Source of the DNA: an uncultured Christensenella sp.
GTDB taxonomy: Bacteria > Bacillota > Clostridia > Christensenellales > UBA3700
DNA length: 64,000 nt
Assembly: GCA_910583995.1 (NCBI GenBank)
Contig: CAJTYW010000006.1
Coordinates: 1-64,000 of the forward strand
Direction of reading: 5' to 3'
Under the pieces are notes generated by a model. It was not told where the DNA came from. It searched no databases and saw only the letters and a program-made list of their open reading frames with translations. The translations under genes and the position numbers were made by a program. Below, piece after piece: positions 27,491 to 35,236 of the stretch (within the stretch, counting starts at the first letter, position 1; every line of letters starts with the position of its first letter).

Positions 27491-28306
27491 TTAAGAAAGT
27501 ATGCCTTTTCTGACCTCCACTTTAAAAAGACCTGCAAGCTCTTTAAGTTGACTATCCGTTATAGTGTTTAATCTCGGAAGGTGTGCCGTTTTCATAAATA
27601 TCTCCGATGCCTTTTCCACCGTTTCTATAAGTCCGAAAGTTTCATCAAGAGTTTTACCTGCGCCATAAATACCATGCAAAGCCCATACGACTACTCTTGC
27701 CAACTTCATCTTTTCCGCCGTTGCTATACCGATTTCATTTGTGCCACAAAGCATCCACGGCAAAACTTCCACTCCGTCGGGGAATACAACGATACACTCC
27801 GTACTCATCTGCCAAAGCGTATGAGTAAACTTTTTTGTATCGAGTTCGTGAACATAAGTCATAGCAAGCAAGTTTGTCGGATGCGTGTGCATTACCACCC
27901 TGTTTTCTGGATCAACCTTTAATCTTTCAATATGGCTCATAAGATGTGCGGGCAATTCACTTGTAAATTTACCGCCGTCTACATAACCCCATAAGAGTTC
28001 TGCGTTTATCCCATCTTTTGCAATACGGAATAATCCAAGATTTGTTTCGGGATCGCCGTTTACATTCTTGAAATACTTGCCCGTTCCTGTTACGAGAAAA
28101 TATTTGCCGACAAGCTCTTTTGCATTAAAACCGAGCGGAATGGTTCTCCGCACTTTCGTTATATCTATATGTTCGGCAACTTCTTCTTCGGGAATAAGGT
28201 AACTGATATTTCCGCCGTTACGCTCGTCCCAACCATGTTTGTACATATTGTCTGCCGTCGCCGCCAATTCTTTGACAAATCCGATGTTAGTAATTAGTTC
28301 TGCCAT
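27491..28306 (-). CDS. rhaD: Rhamnulose-1-phosphate aldolase
   Basis: This class II zinc aldolase cleaves L-rhamnulose 1-phosphate into dihydroxyacetone phosphate and L-lactaldehyde in the cytoplasm. The 271-residue length is normal. Expected residues are visible: E117 in TSELPAHL, zinc ligands H140 and H142 in VVMHTHPTN, and H211 in WALHGIYGAG. AAGGAGG precedes ATG 28306 with a rather long spacer. It is the last of the three rhamnose catabolism genes (rhaB, rhaA, rhaD) and should be expressed with them. Confidence 0.95.
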   Translation of the reverse strand: MAELITNIGFVKELAATADNMYKHGWDERNGGNISYLIPEEEVAEHIDITKVRRTIPLGFNAKELVGKYFLVTGTGKYFKNVNGDPETNLGLFRIAKDGINAELLWGYVDGGKFTSELPAHLMSHIERLKVDPENRVVMHTHPTNLLAMTYVHELDTKKFTHTLWQMSTECIVVFPDGVEVLPWMLCGTNEIGIATAEKMKLARVVVWALHGIYGAGKTLDETFGLIETVEKASEIFMKTAHLPRLNTITDSQLKELAGLFKVEVRKGILS

Positions 28307-28326
28307 AGCCGTTCGTTCCTCCTTTG

Positions 28327-29559
28327 CTATGCCCGTGCCTTTAAGACACTATCTTCATATTCTTGTATTTGTTTGTACCAATCTGCGCCCACAACTTTTT
28401 CACGATTCAAATACTCCGCCCATACCGCTTCAAACGGCAATGTTTTGAGTTCTTCCTGCATTATCATAAGCTCGGTAAAGTTGCTTTTATCCTGTAATTC
28501 TCTTAACCGCTCGTTAGGCAATAACAACGCCCATAACAAGGCTTTCTGCATATTGCGCTGTCCGACAATCCACGCTGCAAGACGGTTGATGCTTGCATCG
28601 AAATAATCAAGTCCTATAAGCACTTTATCCGTTGCATCATTTCTCACGATTTCCTTTGCTATCTCTTTCAGTTCGTCCTCGAACAGTATAACGTGGTCAC
28701 TATCCCAACGGACTCCCCTTGTAACGTGCAACGCAACTTTATCATAGAACGCCAAAAGCGCAGGAATTTTATCCGAAACGTATTCAAGCGGATGATAATG
28801 TCCGTTATCCAACAGACAGCAAATATCATTCTTCGCCGCATAGTTCTGATAAAACTCGTTACTGCCTACGGTGTAACTCTCAACGCCTATTCCGAACACC
28901 TTGCTCTCTACTGCAACGATAACTTTCTTTCTATCGTAACCGCAGGACAATATTTCGTCCAACGATTTTTTGAGCCTTAATCTCGGCGTAAGTCTGTCGG
29001 CGGGAACGTCTTTGTAACCGTCGGGTATCCAAATATTCACAAGGCATTGCGTATTCATCTCGGTTGCAAAATACTCTGCAATCTTCAAACAAGCCTTGCA
29101 ATGCTCTACCCAAAACTTTCTGATGCTTTCGTCGGGCGATGATAAGGTAAGACCGTCTTTTACGTTTTTATGGCTGAACATTGTAGGGTTAAAGTCTATC
29201 CCCTGTAAGGCGATTTCCTTTGCAAAGTCCACCCAAGCCTTAAAATGTTTAGGTTCGTATTTATCACGGTCAATGTCTGAGCCTACTGCGTAGCTTGCGT
29301 GTAAGTTCAAACGCTTTTTACCCGGCATAAGTGCAAAGGCTTTTTTTATATCCGCTTTGAGTTCTTCAAAGTTTCTTGCTCTGCCCGGATAGTTACCCGT
29401 TGTCTGTATGCCGCCCGAAGCGGTACCGCCGCCGTCGAGTCCTACGACGTCGTCCCCTTGCCAACAATGGATTGACACGGGAATATCTTTGAGTTTTGCA
29501 AGCGCAGCTTCGGTATCAACTCCGTATTCTGCGTATGTTTTCTTTGCGTATTCGTACAT
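28327..29559 (-). CDS. rhaA: L-rhamnose isomerase
   Basis: It interconverts L-rhamnose and L-rhamnulose, the first step of the pathway. The 410-residue protein is near the usual length and has VSIHCWQGDDVVGLDGGG near residue 30, RLNLHASYAVG, and the metal-site regions FNPTMFSHKNVKDGLTLSSPD and LLDNGHYHPLEYVSD. ATG 29559 overlaps the stop of rhaB (TAATATG), so translation is coupled. Confidence 0.96.
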   Translation of the reverse strand: MYEYAKKTYAEYGVDTEAALAKLKDIPVSIHCWQGDDVVGLDGGGTASGGIQTTGNYPGRARNFEELKADIKKAFALMPGKKRLNLHASYAVGSDIDRDKYEPKHFKAWVDFAKEIALQGIDFNPTMFSHKNVKDGLTLSSPDESIRKFWVEHCKACLKIAEYFATEMNTQCLVNIWIPDGYKDVPADRLTPRLRLKKSLDEILSCGYDRKKVIVAVESKVFGIGVESYTVGSNEFYQNYAAKNDICCLLDNGHYHPLEYVSDKIPALLAFYDKVALHVTRGVRWDSDHVILFEDELKEIAKEIVRNDATDKVLIGLDYFDASINRLAAWIVGQRNMQKALLWALLLPNERLRELQDKSNFTELMIMQEELKTLPFEAVWAEYLNREKVVGADWYKQIQEYEDSVLKARA

Positions 29560-29560
29560 A

Positions 29561-30874
29561 TTAGTCCCTCGCTATTTGTATTTTCAGATTCCCGATGGCC
29601 GTAGCTTCAATGGGAAGTGCTTTCACTTTTATTTTACAAACTTGTTCCGTCAATTCGTTTAGCAAGCCGTTCTTTGCTCCACCGCCCACTATATAAAGCG
29701 CATCGAAGTCTTTGCCGCTGTTTGCTTTTAATTCGTCAAGCGCGTTTTTGTAACTTATCGCAAGACTGATAAATGCACAGCGGAAATAATCGCTTTCGGT
29801 TTGCGGTTTGATAATCTCGTTTTCCAACCACTTATCAAACGCTTCTTTCATACTTTTGGGGGCAAGGAATAAGTTATCGTTTACATCAACGTAATCGTTG
29901 AACATGCTTTGTTTTGATTCTTCCACGATTTGCGGAAAAGGCTTTTCGGGGCAAAGTTCGTCGCGCAGGCGATTAACTAACCACATCCCCATAATGTTCT
30001 TCTGATAGCGTGTATAGCCTATGCCACCCTCGTTTGAATAGTTTGCCTTACGGCTGTTTGCGTTTGTGATTGCATTAGGCACTTTCAGTCCCAACAGCGA
30101 CCACGTTCCCGACGATATATACGGACTGTTTGTATCCATTGGTATGCCTTCAACGGCGCTTGCCGTATCATGGCTTGCACACAAAACAACTTCTGTTTGC
30201 CCGCCTACCGCCCAAGCTATTTCGGGCTTTAACATACCTACGCTCGTTCCCGGCTGAAATAATTTCGTGAACAACCTTTTAGGCAAACCGAGCTTTTCTA
30301 TTATCTCTGAATCATATTCTTTTGTTTGAGTATTTACCAAGCCTGTCGTCGTAGCATTGGTGTACTCGTGCATCTTTACTCCTGTGAGCATATAGTTCAA
30401 GTATTCGGGTATCATTAGGAAATCCGATGCAAAATCCAACCGACCACGCCGATTATCTTCATAAAACTGATAAACAGAGTTAAACGATTGAAACTGTATG
30501 CCCGTTCTGTTATAGAGTTCTTCAAAAGGAACAAGTTTGTGTACTTCATCAATGACTGCTTCCGTGCGATTATCACGATAAGCAAGGCAAGGCGTTAATT
30601 CGCCGCTATTAGTCATAAGAACATAGTCCACGCCCCAAGTATCTATGGCAAGGGATTTAATAGTCGAATACTTTTTGAACGCTGCTTTTATACCTTTTTT
30701 AACGTTTTCAAAAAGACTGCTTGTGTCCCAAACAAGGTGTTTGTTTTGCATTTTCATTCCGTTAGAGAAACGATACACCTCTTCAGTTTTTATTTCATTA
30801 TTTTCGAGCCAACCGACTATATGCCGTCCGCTTGATGCTCCGATATCTATTGCTAAATAATAGTTCATAATCAT
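29561..30874 (-). CDS. rhaB: Rhamnulokinase, shortened C-terminus
   Basis: This FGGY-family kinase phosphorylates L-rhamnulose. The N-terminal phosphate motif AIDIGASSGRH, IDTWGVDYVL and the C-terminal IVGGGAKNGLLNELT identify it. At 437 residues it ends soon after the conserved ATAIGN motif, about 30-50 residues earlier than typical RhaB, so the last helices of the FGGY C-terminal domain are lacking; activity is uncertain. ATG 30874 overlaps the stop of an mgsA remnant; ATG 30868 is an alternative. rhaA starts at once downstream, which suggests a deletion fused the two genes closely. Confidence 0.9.
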   Translation of the reverse strand: MIMNYYLAIDIGASSGRHIVGWLENNEIKTEEVYRFSNGMKMQNKHLVWDTSSLFENVKKGIKAAFKKYSTIKSLAIDTWGVDYVLMTNSGELTPCLAYRDNRTEAVIDEVHKLVPFEELYNRTGIQFQSFNSVYQFYEDNRRGRLDFASDFLMIPEYLNYMLTGVKMHEYTNATTTGLVNTQTKEYDSEIIEKLGLPKRLFTKLFQPGTSVGMLKPEIAWAVGGQTEVVLCASHDTASAVEGIPMDTNSPYISSGTWSLLGLKVPNAITNANSRKANYSNEGGIGYTRYQKNIMGMWLVNRLRDELCPEKPFPQIVEESKQSMFNDYVDVNDNLFLAPKSMKEAFDKWLENEIIKPQTESDYFRCAFISLAISYKNALDELKANSGKDFDALYIVGGGAKNGLLNELTEQVCKIKVKALPIEATAIGNLKIQIARD

Positions 30875-30959
30875 ATAAGTTCCGAATGTTTTACAAAATC
30901 CGCTGTTGATTTTGTTGTGGCAATCGGTATGTCATATACCGTTGCAATTCTCATTAGCG
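30872..30959 (-). pseudogene. mgsA: 3' remnant of methylglyoxal synthase
   Basis: Between the esterase stop and rhaB, the minus strand reads ALMRIATVYDIPIATTKSTA followed by DFVKHSELI and a TGA that overlaps the rhaB start. This closely resembles the end of MgsA proteins (ALLRIATVYNIPVATN and STADF). Only about 29 codons remain; the catalytic region is gone. It indicates that an mgsA gene once preceded rhaB here and was cut when the upstream genes were joined. Confidence 0.75.
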
Positions 30960-30960
30960 C

Positions 30961-31854
30961 TTATTTTTCGCTACGCATTACTCCATCTACAAAATTCTTT
31001 GCTTGCATTAAAGCCTTTCTACTTTCTGGGAATGAAGGTATTACTTGAAAAGCGTGCATTTTTTTGTGATAAACCATAAGTTCGCTTTTTACTCCAAATT
31101 TCTGCAGTCTTTTATTAAGCTCTACCGAATCATCATATAAATATTCGCTGTCCGACACTCCAATAAATGCAGGTGAAAAACCAGTGAAATCACCGAATAA
31201 AGGCGCGGCGAAAGGATTTCGTTCGTTATCGGTATTTATGAGATACGTCGATTTTACTTCTTCTAAAAACGTATTGCCTAAAATGCAATCGGTTTTTACG
31301 TTTCTCTTATAAGACTGCAATATTTCCGTATATTGAACGGTAGGCGAAAACAACACTATGCAAGCGGGCAATTCCACTCTTTGCGTCTTTGCTTGCAATA
31401 ATGTTGAAAGAACAAGATTGCCACCTGCGCTCTCGCCTATCACACATATATTTTTTGCACCGTGTTTTTTGACAAGCGTTTTATATGCTTTCAGACAGTC
31501 TTCTGCTCCGCAAGGGAAAGGGTATTCGGGGGCAAGTCTATATTCCACGCTGTAAACATTGTATCCGAACTTGTTTACAACATATCCCGTAAATGCCCGC
31601 CTTGCCGCAGGCGATCCGCCGACAAAACCACCGCCATGAATATACATCCATACCTTGTCCATCGAGTTGCCCTCTTTTGAAAGATATTCCCCAACAAAGC
31701 CGCCGCTTGGAATTTTCTCTACCTTTACTTTTCTCGGCGCAGAAGATTGAATTTCTTTATTGCGCCGCCCGACGTAATCAGGCGGACAATTTTTATCGAA
31801 TTCGACTTTGCCCTTGTTCACGATTTTGCAAGCTATAAAATGCAACAAACTCAT
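30961..31854 (-). CDS. HSL-family alpha/beta hydrolase (carboxylesterase)
   Basis: This 297-residue hydrolase has the oxyanion-hole motif YIHGGGFVGG (about 72-81), nucleophile Ser in GESAGGN, the acid in SDSEYLYDD and the His in KKMHAFQ: a full hormone-sensitive-lipase-type triad. No signal peptide is seen. Next to a rhamnosidase and beta-glucosidases it could remove acyl groups from imported glycosides; the substrate is inferred only. AGGAATT precedes ATG 31854, which overlaps the previous gene by four bases. Confidence 0.85.
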   Translation of the reverse strand: MSLLHFIACKIVNKGKVEFDKNCPPDYVGRRNKEIQSSAPRKVKVEKIPSGGFVGEYLSKEGNSMDKVWMYIHGGGFVGGSPAARRAFTGYVVNKFGYNVYSVEYRLAPEYPFPCGAEDCLKAYKTLVKKHGAKNICVIGESAGGNLVLSTLLQAKTQRVELPACIVLFSPTVQYTEILQSYKRNVKTDCILGNTFLEEVKSTYLINTDNERNPFAAPLFGDFTGFSPAFIGVSDSEYLYDDSVELNKRLQKFGVKSELMVYHKKMHAFQVIPSFPESRKALMQAKNFVDGVMRSEK

Positions 31855-32663
31855 CTTAATTCCTCCGCAAAATTTTTAACTTCCGATATGAAGTTTCTGC
31901 AATAGTCGGCTTGCAATGCTACCGCGCTTTTCCGTAGCCAATAGCATTTTTTCGCAAGAGTCCCTGCATAGTGCATTTCGATAAAGCCGTGAACAGCCTT
32001 TTCGTACTCTTTCATCTCTACCGAAACGCCGCTCTTTTTTAATAGCTCATAAAAACCTATTCCGTCCACACGCAAACAGTCGTTGCCCGCTGTAATGATG
32101 AGCGTGCGCGGCATCTTACTTGCCTGTTCTTTATTCATAAGCAAAGGACTTGCCGTAATAAGTTCTCTCGTTCCTTTGCCCTTGAAATACTTTTTTGCCA
32201 TATAGTTCAAGAATAACTTTGGTATTCCGAATGCCTTTTTAGGACGATTTACTGAACGAACGTCAAGCCACGGATAGTTGAGAATTTGAGCACACACATA
32301 CTCTCTCATCTGCATACTTACTACAACTACCGCATTTGCGCCCGCACTATGTCCAATCGGAATTATCTTTGAACGGTCAAAGTCAAGTTTTGCATTTCCG
32401 ATTAAATACTTTAATGCGTCGCAACAGTCATCCGTTGCCGTAGGATATGTAAATTTTGTCGCATGACGGTAATCAACAGACGCCACGTTTACGCCGCACT
32501 CGTTACAAAGTGTTTCACAAAGGTGAATATCGTCGCTTGCAGTTCCGCCATAGTATCCGCCTCCGTGTATTTCCAACAACAGCGGCGAATTGATATTTTT
32601 CGCTTCAAAATATAAAATTTTAATTTTACCGCCGTCGTGGGTAACACATGTCAATTCCGTCAT
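31851..32663 (-). CDS. HSL-family alpha/beta hydrolase (carboxylesterase)
   Basis: This 270-residue protein has LEIHGGGYYGG (oxyanion hole), nucleophile Ser in IGHSAGANA, Asp in TAGNDCLRVDG and His in KAVHGFIEMHY. It is a distant relative of the neighbouring esterase, not a recent duplicate. It overlaps the rhamnosidase stop (ATGA) and the next esterase start, so the three are translationally coupled. A deacylase of plant glycosides is the likely role. Confidence 0.85.
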   Translation of the reverse strand: MTELTCVTHDGGKIKILYFEAKNINSPLLLEIHGGGYYGGTASDDIHLCETLCNECGVNVASVDYRHATKFTYPTATDDCCDALKYLIGNAKLDFDRSKIIPIGHSAGANAVVVVSMQMREYVCAQILNYPWLDVRSVNRPKKAFGIPKLFLNYMAKKYFKGKGTRELITASPLLMNKEQASKMPRTLIITAGNDCLRVDGIGFYELLKKSGVSVEMKEYEKAVHGFIEMHYAGTLAKKCYWLRKSAVALQADYCRNFISEVKNFAEELR

Positions 32664-35203
32664 AATTCGTAAGTCCCTGCTCCAACCGTCTGCGTTCCGT
32701 TCGGCAATTCGATAGTTGCCGTAGTGTTGGCGGGTACGGTAATCGTATATTTAACCTTATCGCCGTTTCTTACCCACTTGCTTGACACTTTACCGAATAT
32801 GCTGTCGTACTCACATTCGGCGTGAGTTATGCTGCCGCCGACTTTCGGTGCAATAATAAATTTTCTCTCTCCGGCGACTTTAATTCCGCACATACTGTCA
32901 AACAGCCATTCGCAGACGGCACCCTTACTGTAATGGTCGAGCGACGCTACGCCTCCTTGCGCTTCCGTTCCTTCCCAACTCTCCCAAATAGTGTTTGCCC
33001 CCATTTTCGGCATAAATAACCAACCGGGCATTTCCTCGTTTTCAAGAAGCCTGTAAGCATACTCAATGTTTATATCTGCCAGAACGTAGAGTATAAACGG
33101 AGTTGACAAAAAGCCCGTACCCAAACGCCAGCCGTAGTTATCAAGCGCCTTTATCAAACGCTTTTTTGCATATTCCGTTTGCTTGTCGTTCAAAAGTTTA
33201 AGATACAGCGGACGCACGAGTTTCGCCTGTCTGTCCGTATCCATACCGTGTTTCTTTGTCTCTACAAGTTTTTGGTAGCCTATTGTTGTTCTGTCGGCAT
33301 ACTTTTTGAAGTATTGCGCGTCTTCCGCTTTACCGAGTAAGTCGGCGATTTTTTTCATATGTTCAAGCATATAAACGATATACGCCGTAGTTTCTTCGGG
33401 ATGAGGACTTACAAAGTCGGATATAGCAAACGCCTTGACATCAACGGGTTCAGCCCATTCGCCGTAAGACTGACCGTAATTGGATATCATTTTACGGTAT
33501 TTACGCTTTAATCCCGTAGGCACACTCGTAAAATAATGCTTGCCGAGTGTCTTTATCTTGTACATTGCAAATCGGCGCATAGCATCGTAGTTATTCTCCA
33601 AAATACGTTTATCTCCGTACTTTTCGTAAATACGGTAAGGTATCAGTACGCCCGCATCCGACCAACCGGGAGAACCATCCATTACGTTCATATAAAAGTC
33701 GATACCGCCCATAGGCGTAATCTGACGGAAATTACCATTCTTTCTCTGCCCGTCGCACATATCCGCAACATATTTTCTTGCCATAGCTGCATAATCGACG
33801 AAATAGCTTGCCGTATTACAAAAAATCTGCGCATCGCCCGACCAACCATGACGTTCCCTCGTAGGACAGTCGGTTGGAACGTCGGCGTGATTGTTTCTCG
33901 TTGACCACCGTGTACACTCGACTAATTTATTAATCAGTTCATGCGAACAGTTAAATTTAATCGTGTCTTGCATATCCGAATAAACGGCAATCGCAGTAAA
34001 ATCTTCGGGTTGCCAAGCAATATCCGTTTCAATTAATACGTACTGAAAACCAAAAATTGCGAACTTCGTTTTATACTCGTTTACGCCCTCTTCTGCCGTA
34101 TAAACAACCTGCTGTAAAGGCGTAACCTTCGTGCGCTTTTTATTGGCGCATTGAATATTCTTTTGGGTAAATTCGCCTTCTTTGTCGAACATTTCCCCAA
34201 AGCGAAGTTTAATTATTTGCCCCTTTCGAGCTTTTAACGAAAATGCGATATAACCCGCGATATTCTGTCCGAAATTGAGAACGGTTGCTCCCTTCGGGGT
34301 TTTAATAACCGTAGGCTTAAACGTTTCGTGTTCGGTTAAAGGCACATTGTTGGAAGCGGAAGGAATTACTTCTTGCTTCGTTAATTTAGCCTTCCGATTG
34401 TAAGAAGGCATACGGTAAGCCTCCACGATCTCACCGTCTTTATTGTCGGCAAAGCGAATCGCGCCGTCATTGCTCCAATCCCAAGTTTCATCAGATATAA
34501 TACGGCTAATATTCCCGTCTTGCCCCGTAATCTCTAACTGTGCCAAAAACTTCGTTTGCTTACCATATTGGTTTTTCCGTCCCCAAGCGCCGCAACTGCC
34601 TCTATACCAACCGTCGGCAAGCTCAACCGTAAAATCGTTCTTGCCGCTTACAACGGCTTCTGTTACGTCGTAAACCTGAAGCTGTACGCGCTTTCTATAA
34701 TCGGTATGTCCCGGGGCAAGACAAAACTCTCCTATTTTCTTACCATTGAGTTTTGCCTCGTATAAGCCGCAAGCCGTTATGTATAATCTTGCTTTTTGGA
34801 CACAAAAAGCGTTAAACGTTTTTCTGAAACAGTCCACGGGATAACGTTTTTTCTTATTTACGCCGTAATTTCCGCATATCCATTTCGCTTTGAAATCGGA
34901 ACTACTCAACAAACCCATTTCAAAAAATGCGTCTGCTTTTTCACCCTCTTCGTCGTGTTCGTTCCATACCGTAACAGCCCATTCCACACGCTGACGGGAA
35001 ACAAGTTTCGGCAGATAGTCCGCATACATCTCATCTGACAAAACCTTGCCGCTGTCCCAAACGGGTTTTCCGTCGGTTACGGCGATAATACGGTATGCAC
35101 TTTGCCTTTTACCGCCCTCGCACGTCCACATTAAACGCGGATTTTGTATATCTATCCCGATAGGATTAATTAAATATTCCGTTTTTAGATTGATTGCCTT
35201 CAT
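32660..35203 (-). CDS. Alpha-L-rhamnosidase, GH78
   Basis: It hydrolyses terminal alpha-L-rhamnose from glycosides. The 847-residue protein has the N-terminal beta-sandwich domains of bacterial rhamnosidases, and an (alpha/alpha)6 barrel with DCPTRERHGWSGDAQIF, which holds the conserved acidic residues. GMGANTIWESWEG-type sequence (PKMGANTIWESW) and a C-terminal sandwich follow. There is no signal peptide, so it acts in the cytoplasm on imported substrate. GGAGG lies six bases from ATG 35203. It feeds rhaA, rhaB and rhaD. Confidence 0.93.
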   Translation of the reverse strand: MKAINLKTEYLINPIGIDIQNPRLMWTCEGGKRQSAYRIIAVTDGKPVWDSGKVLSDEMYADYLPKLVSRQRVEWAVTVWNEHDEEGEKADAFFEMGLLSSSDFKAKWICGNYGVNKKKRYPVDCFRKTFNAFCVQKARLYITACGLYEAKLNGKKIGEFCLAPGHTDYRKRVQLQVYDVTEAVVSGKNDFTVELADGWYRGSCGAWGRKNQYGKQTKFLAQLEITGQDGNISRIISDETWDWSNDGAIRFADNKDGEIVEAYRMPSYNRKAKLTKQEVIPSASNNVPLTEHETFKPTVIKTPKGATVLNFGQNIAGYIAFSLKARKGQIIKLRFGEMFDKEGEFTQKNIQCANKKRTKVTPLQQVVYTAEEGVNEYKTKFAIFGFQYVLIETDIAWQPEDFTAIAVYSDMQDTIKFNCSHELINKLVECTRWSTRNNHADVPTDCPTRERHGWSGDAQIFCNTASYFVDYAAMARKYVADMCDGQRKNGNFRQITPMGGIDFYMNVMDGSPGWSDAGVLIPYRIYEKYGDKRILENNYDAMRRFAMYKIKTLGKHYFTSVPTGLKRKYRKMISNYGQSYGEWAEPVDVKAFAISDFVSPHPEETTAYIVYMLEHMKKIADLLGKAEDAQYFKKYADRTTIGYQKLVETKKHGMDTDRQAKLVRPLYLKLLNDKQTEYAKKRLIKALDNYGWRLGTGFLSTPFILYVLADINIEYAYRLLENEEMPGWLFMPKMGANTIWESWEGTEAQGGVASLDHYSKGAVCEWLFDSMCGIKVAGERKFIIAPKVGGSITHAECEYDSIFGKVSSKWVRNGDKVKYTITVPANTTATIELPNGTQTVGAGTYEL

Positions 35204-35236
35204 ATCGGTCCTCCAATAAAATTTTTTATAACAATA

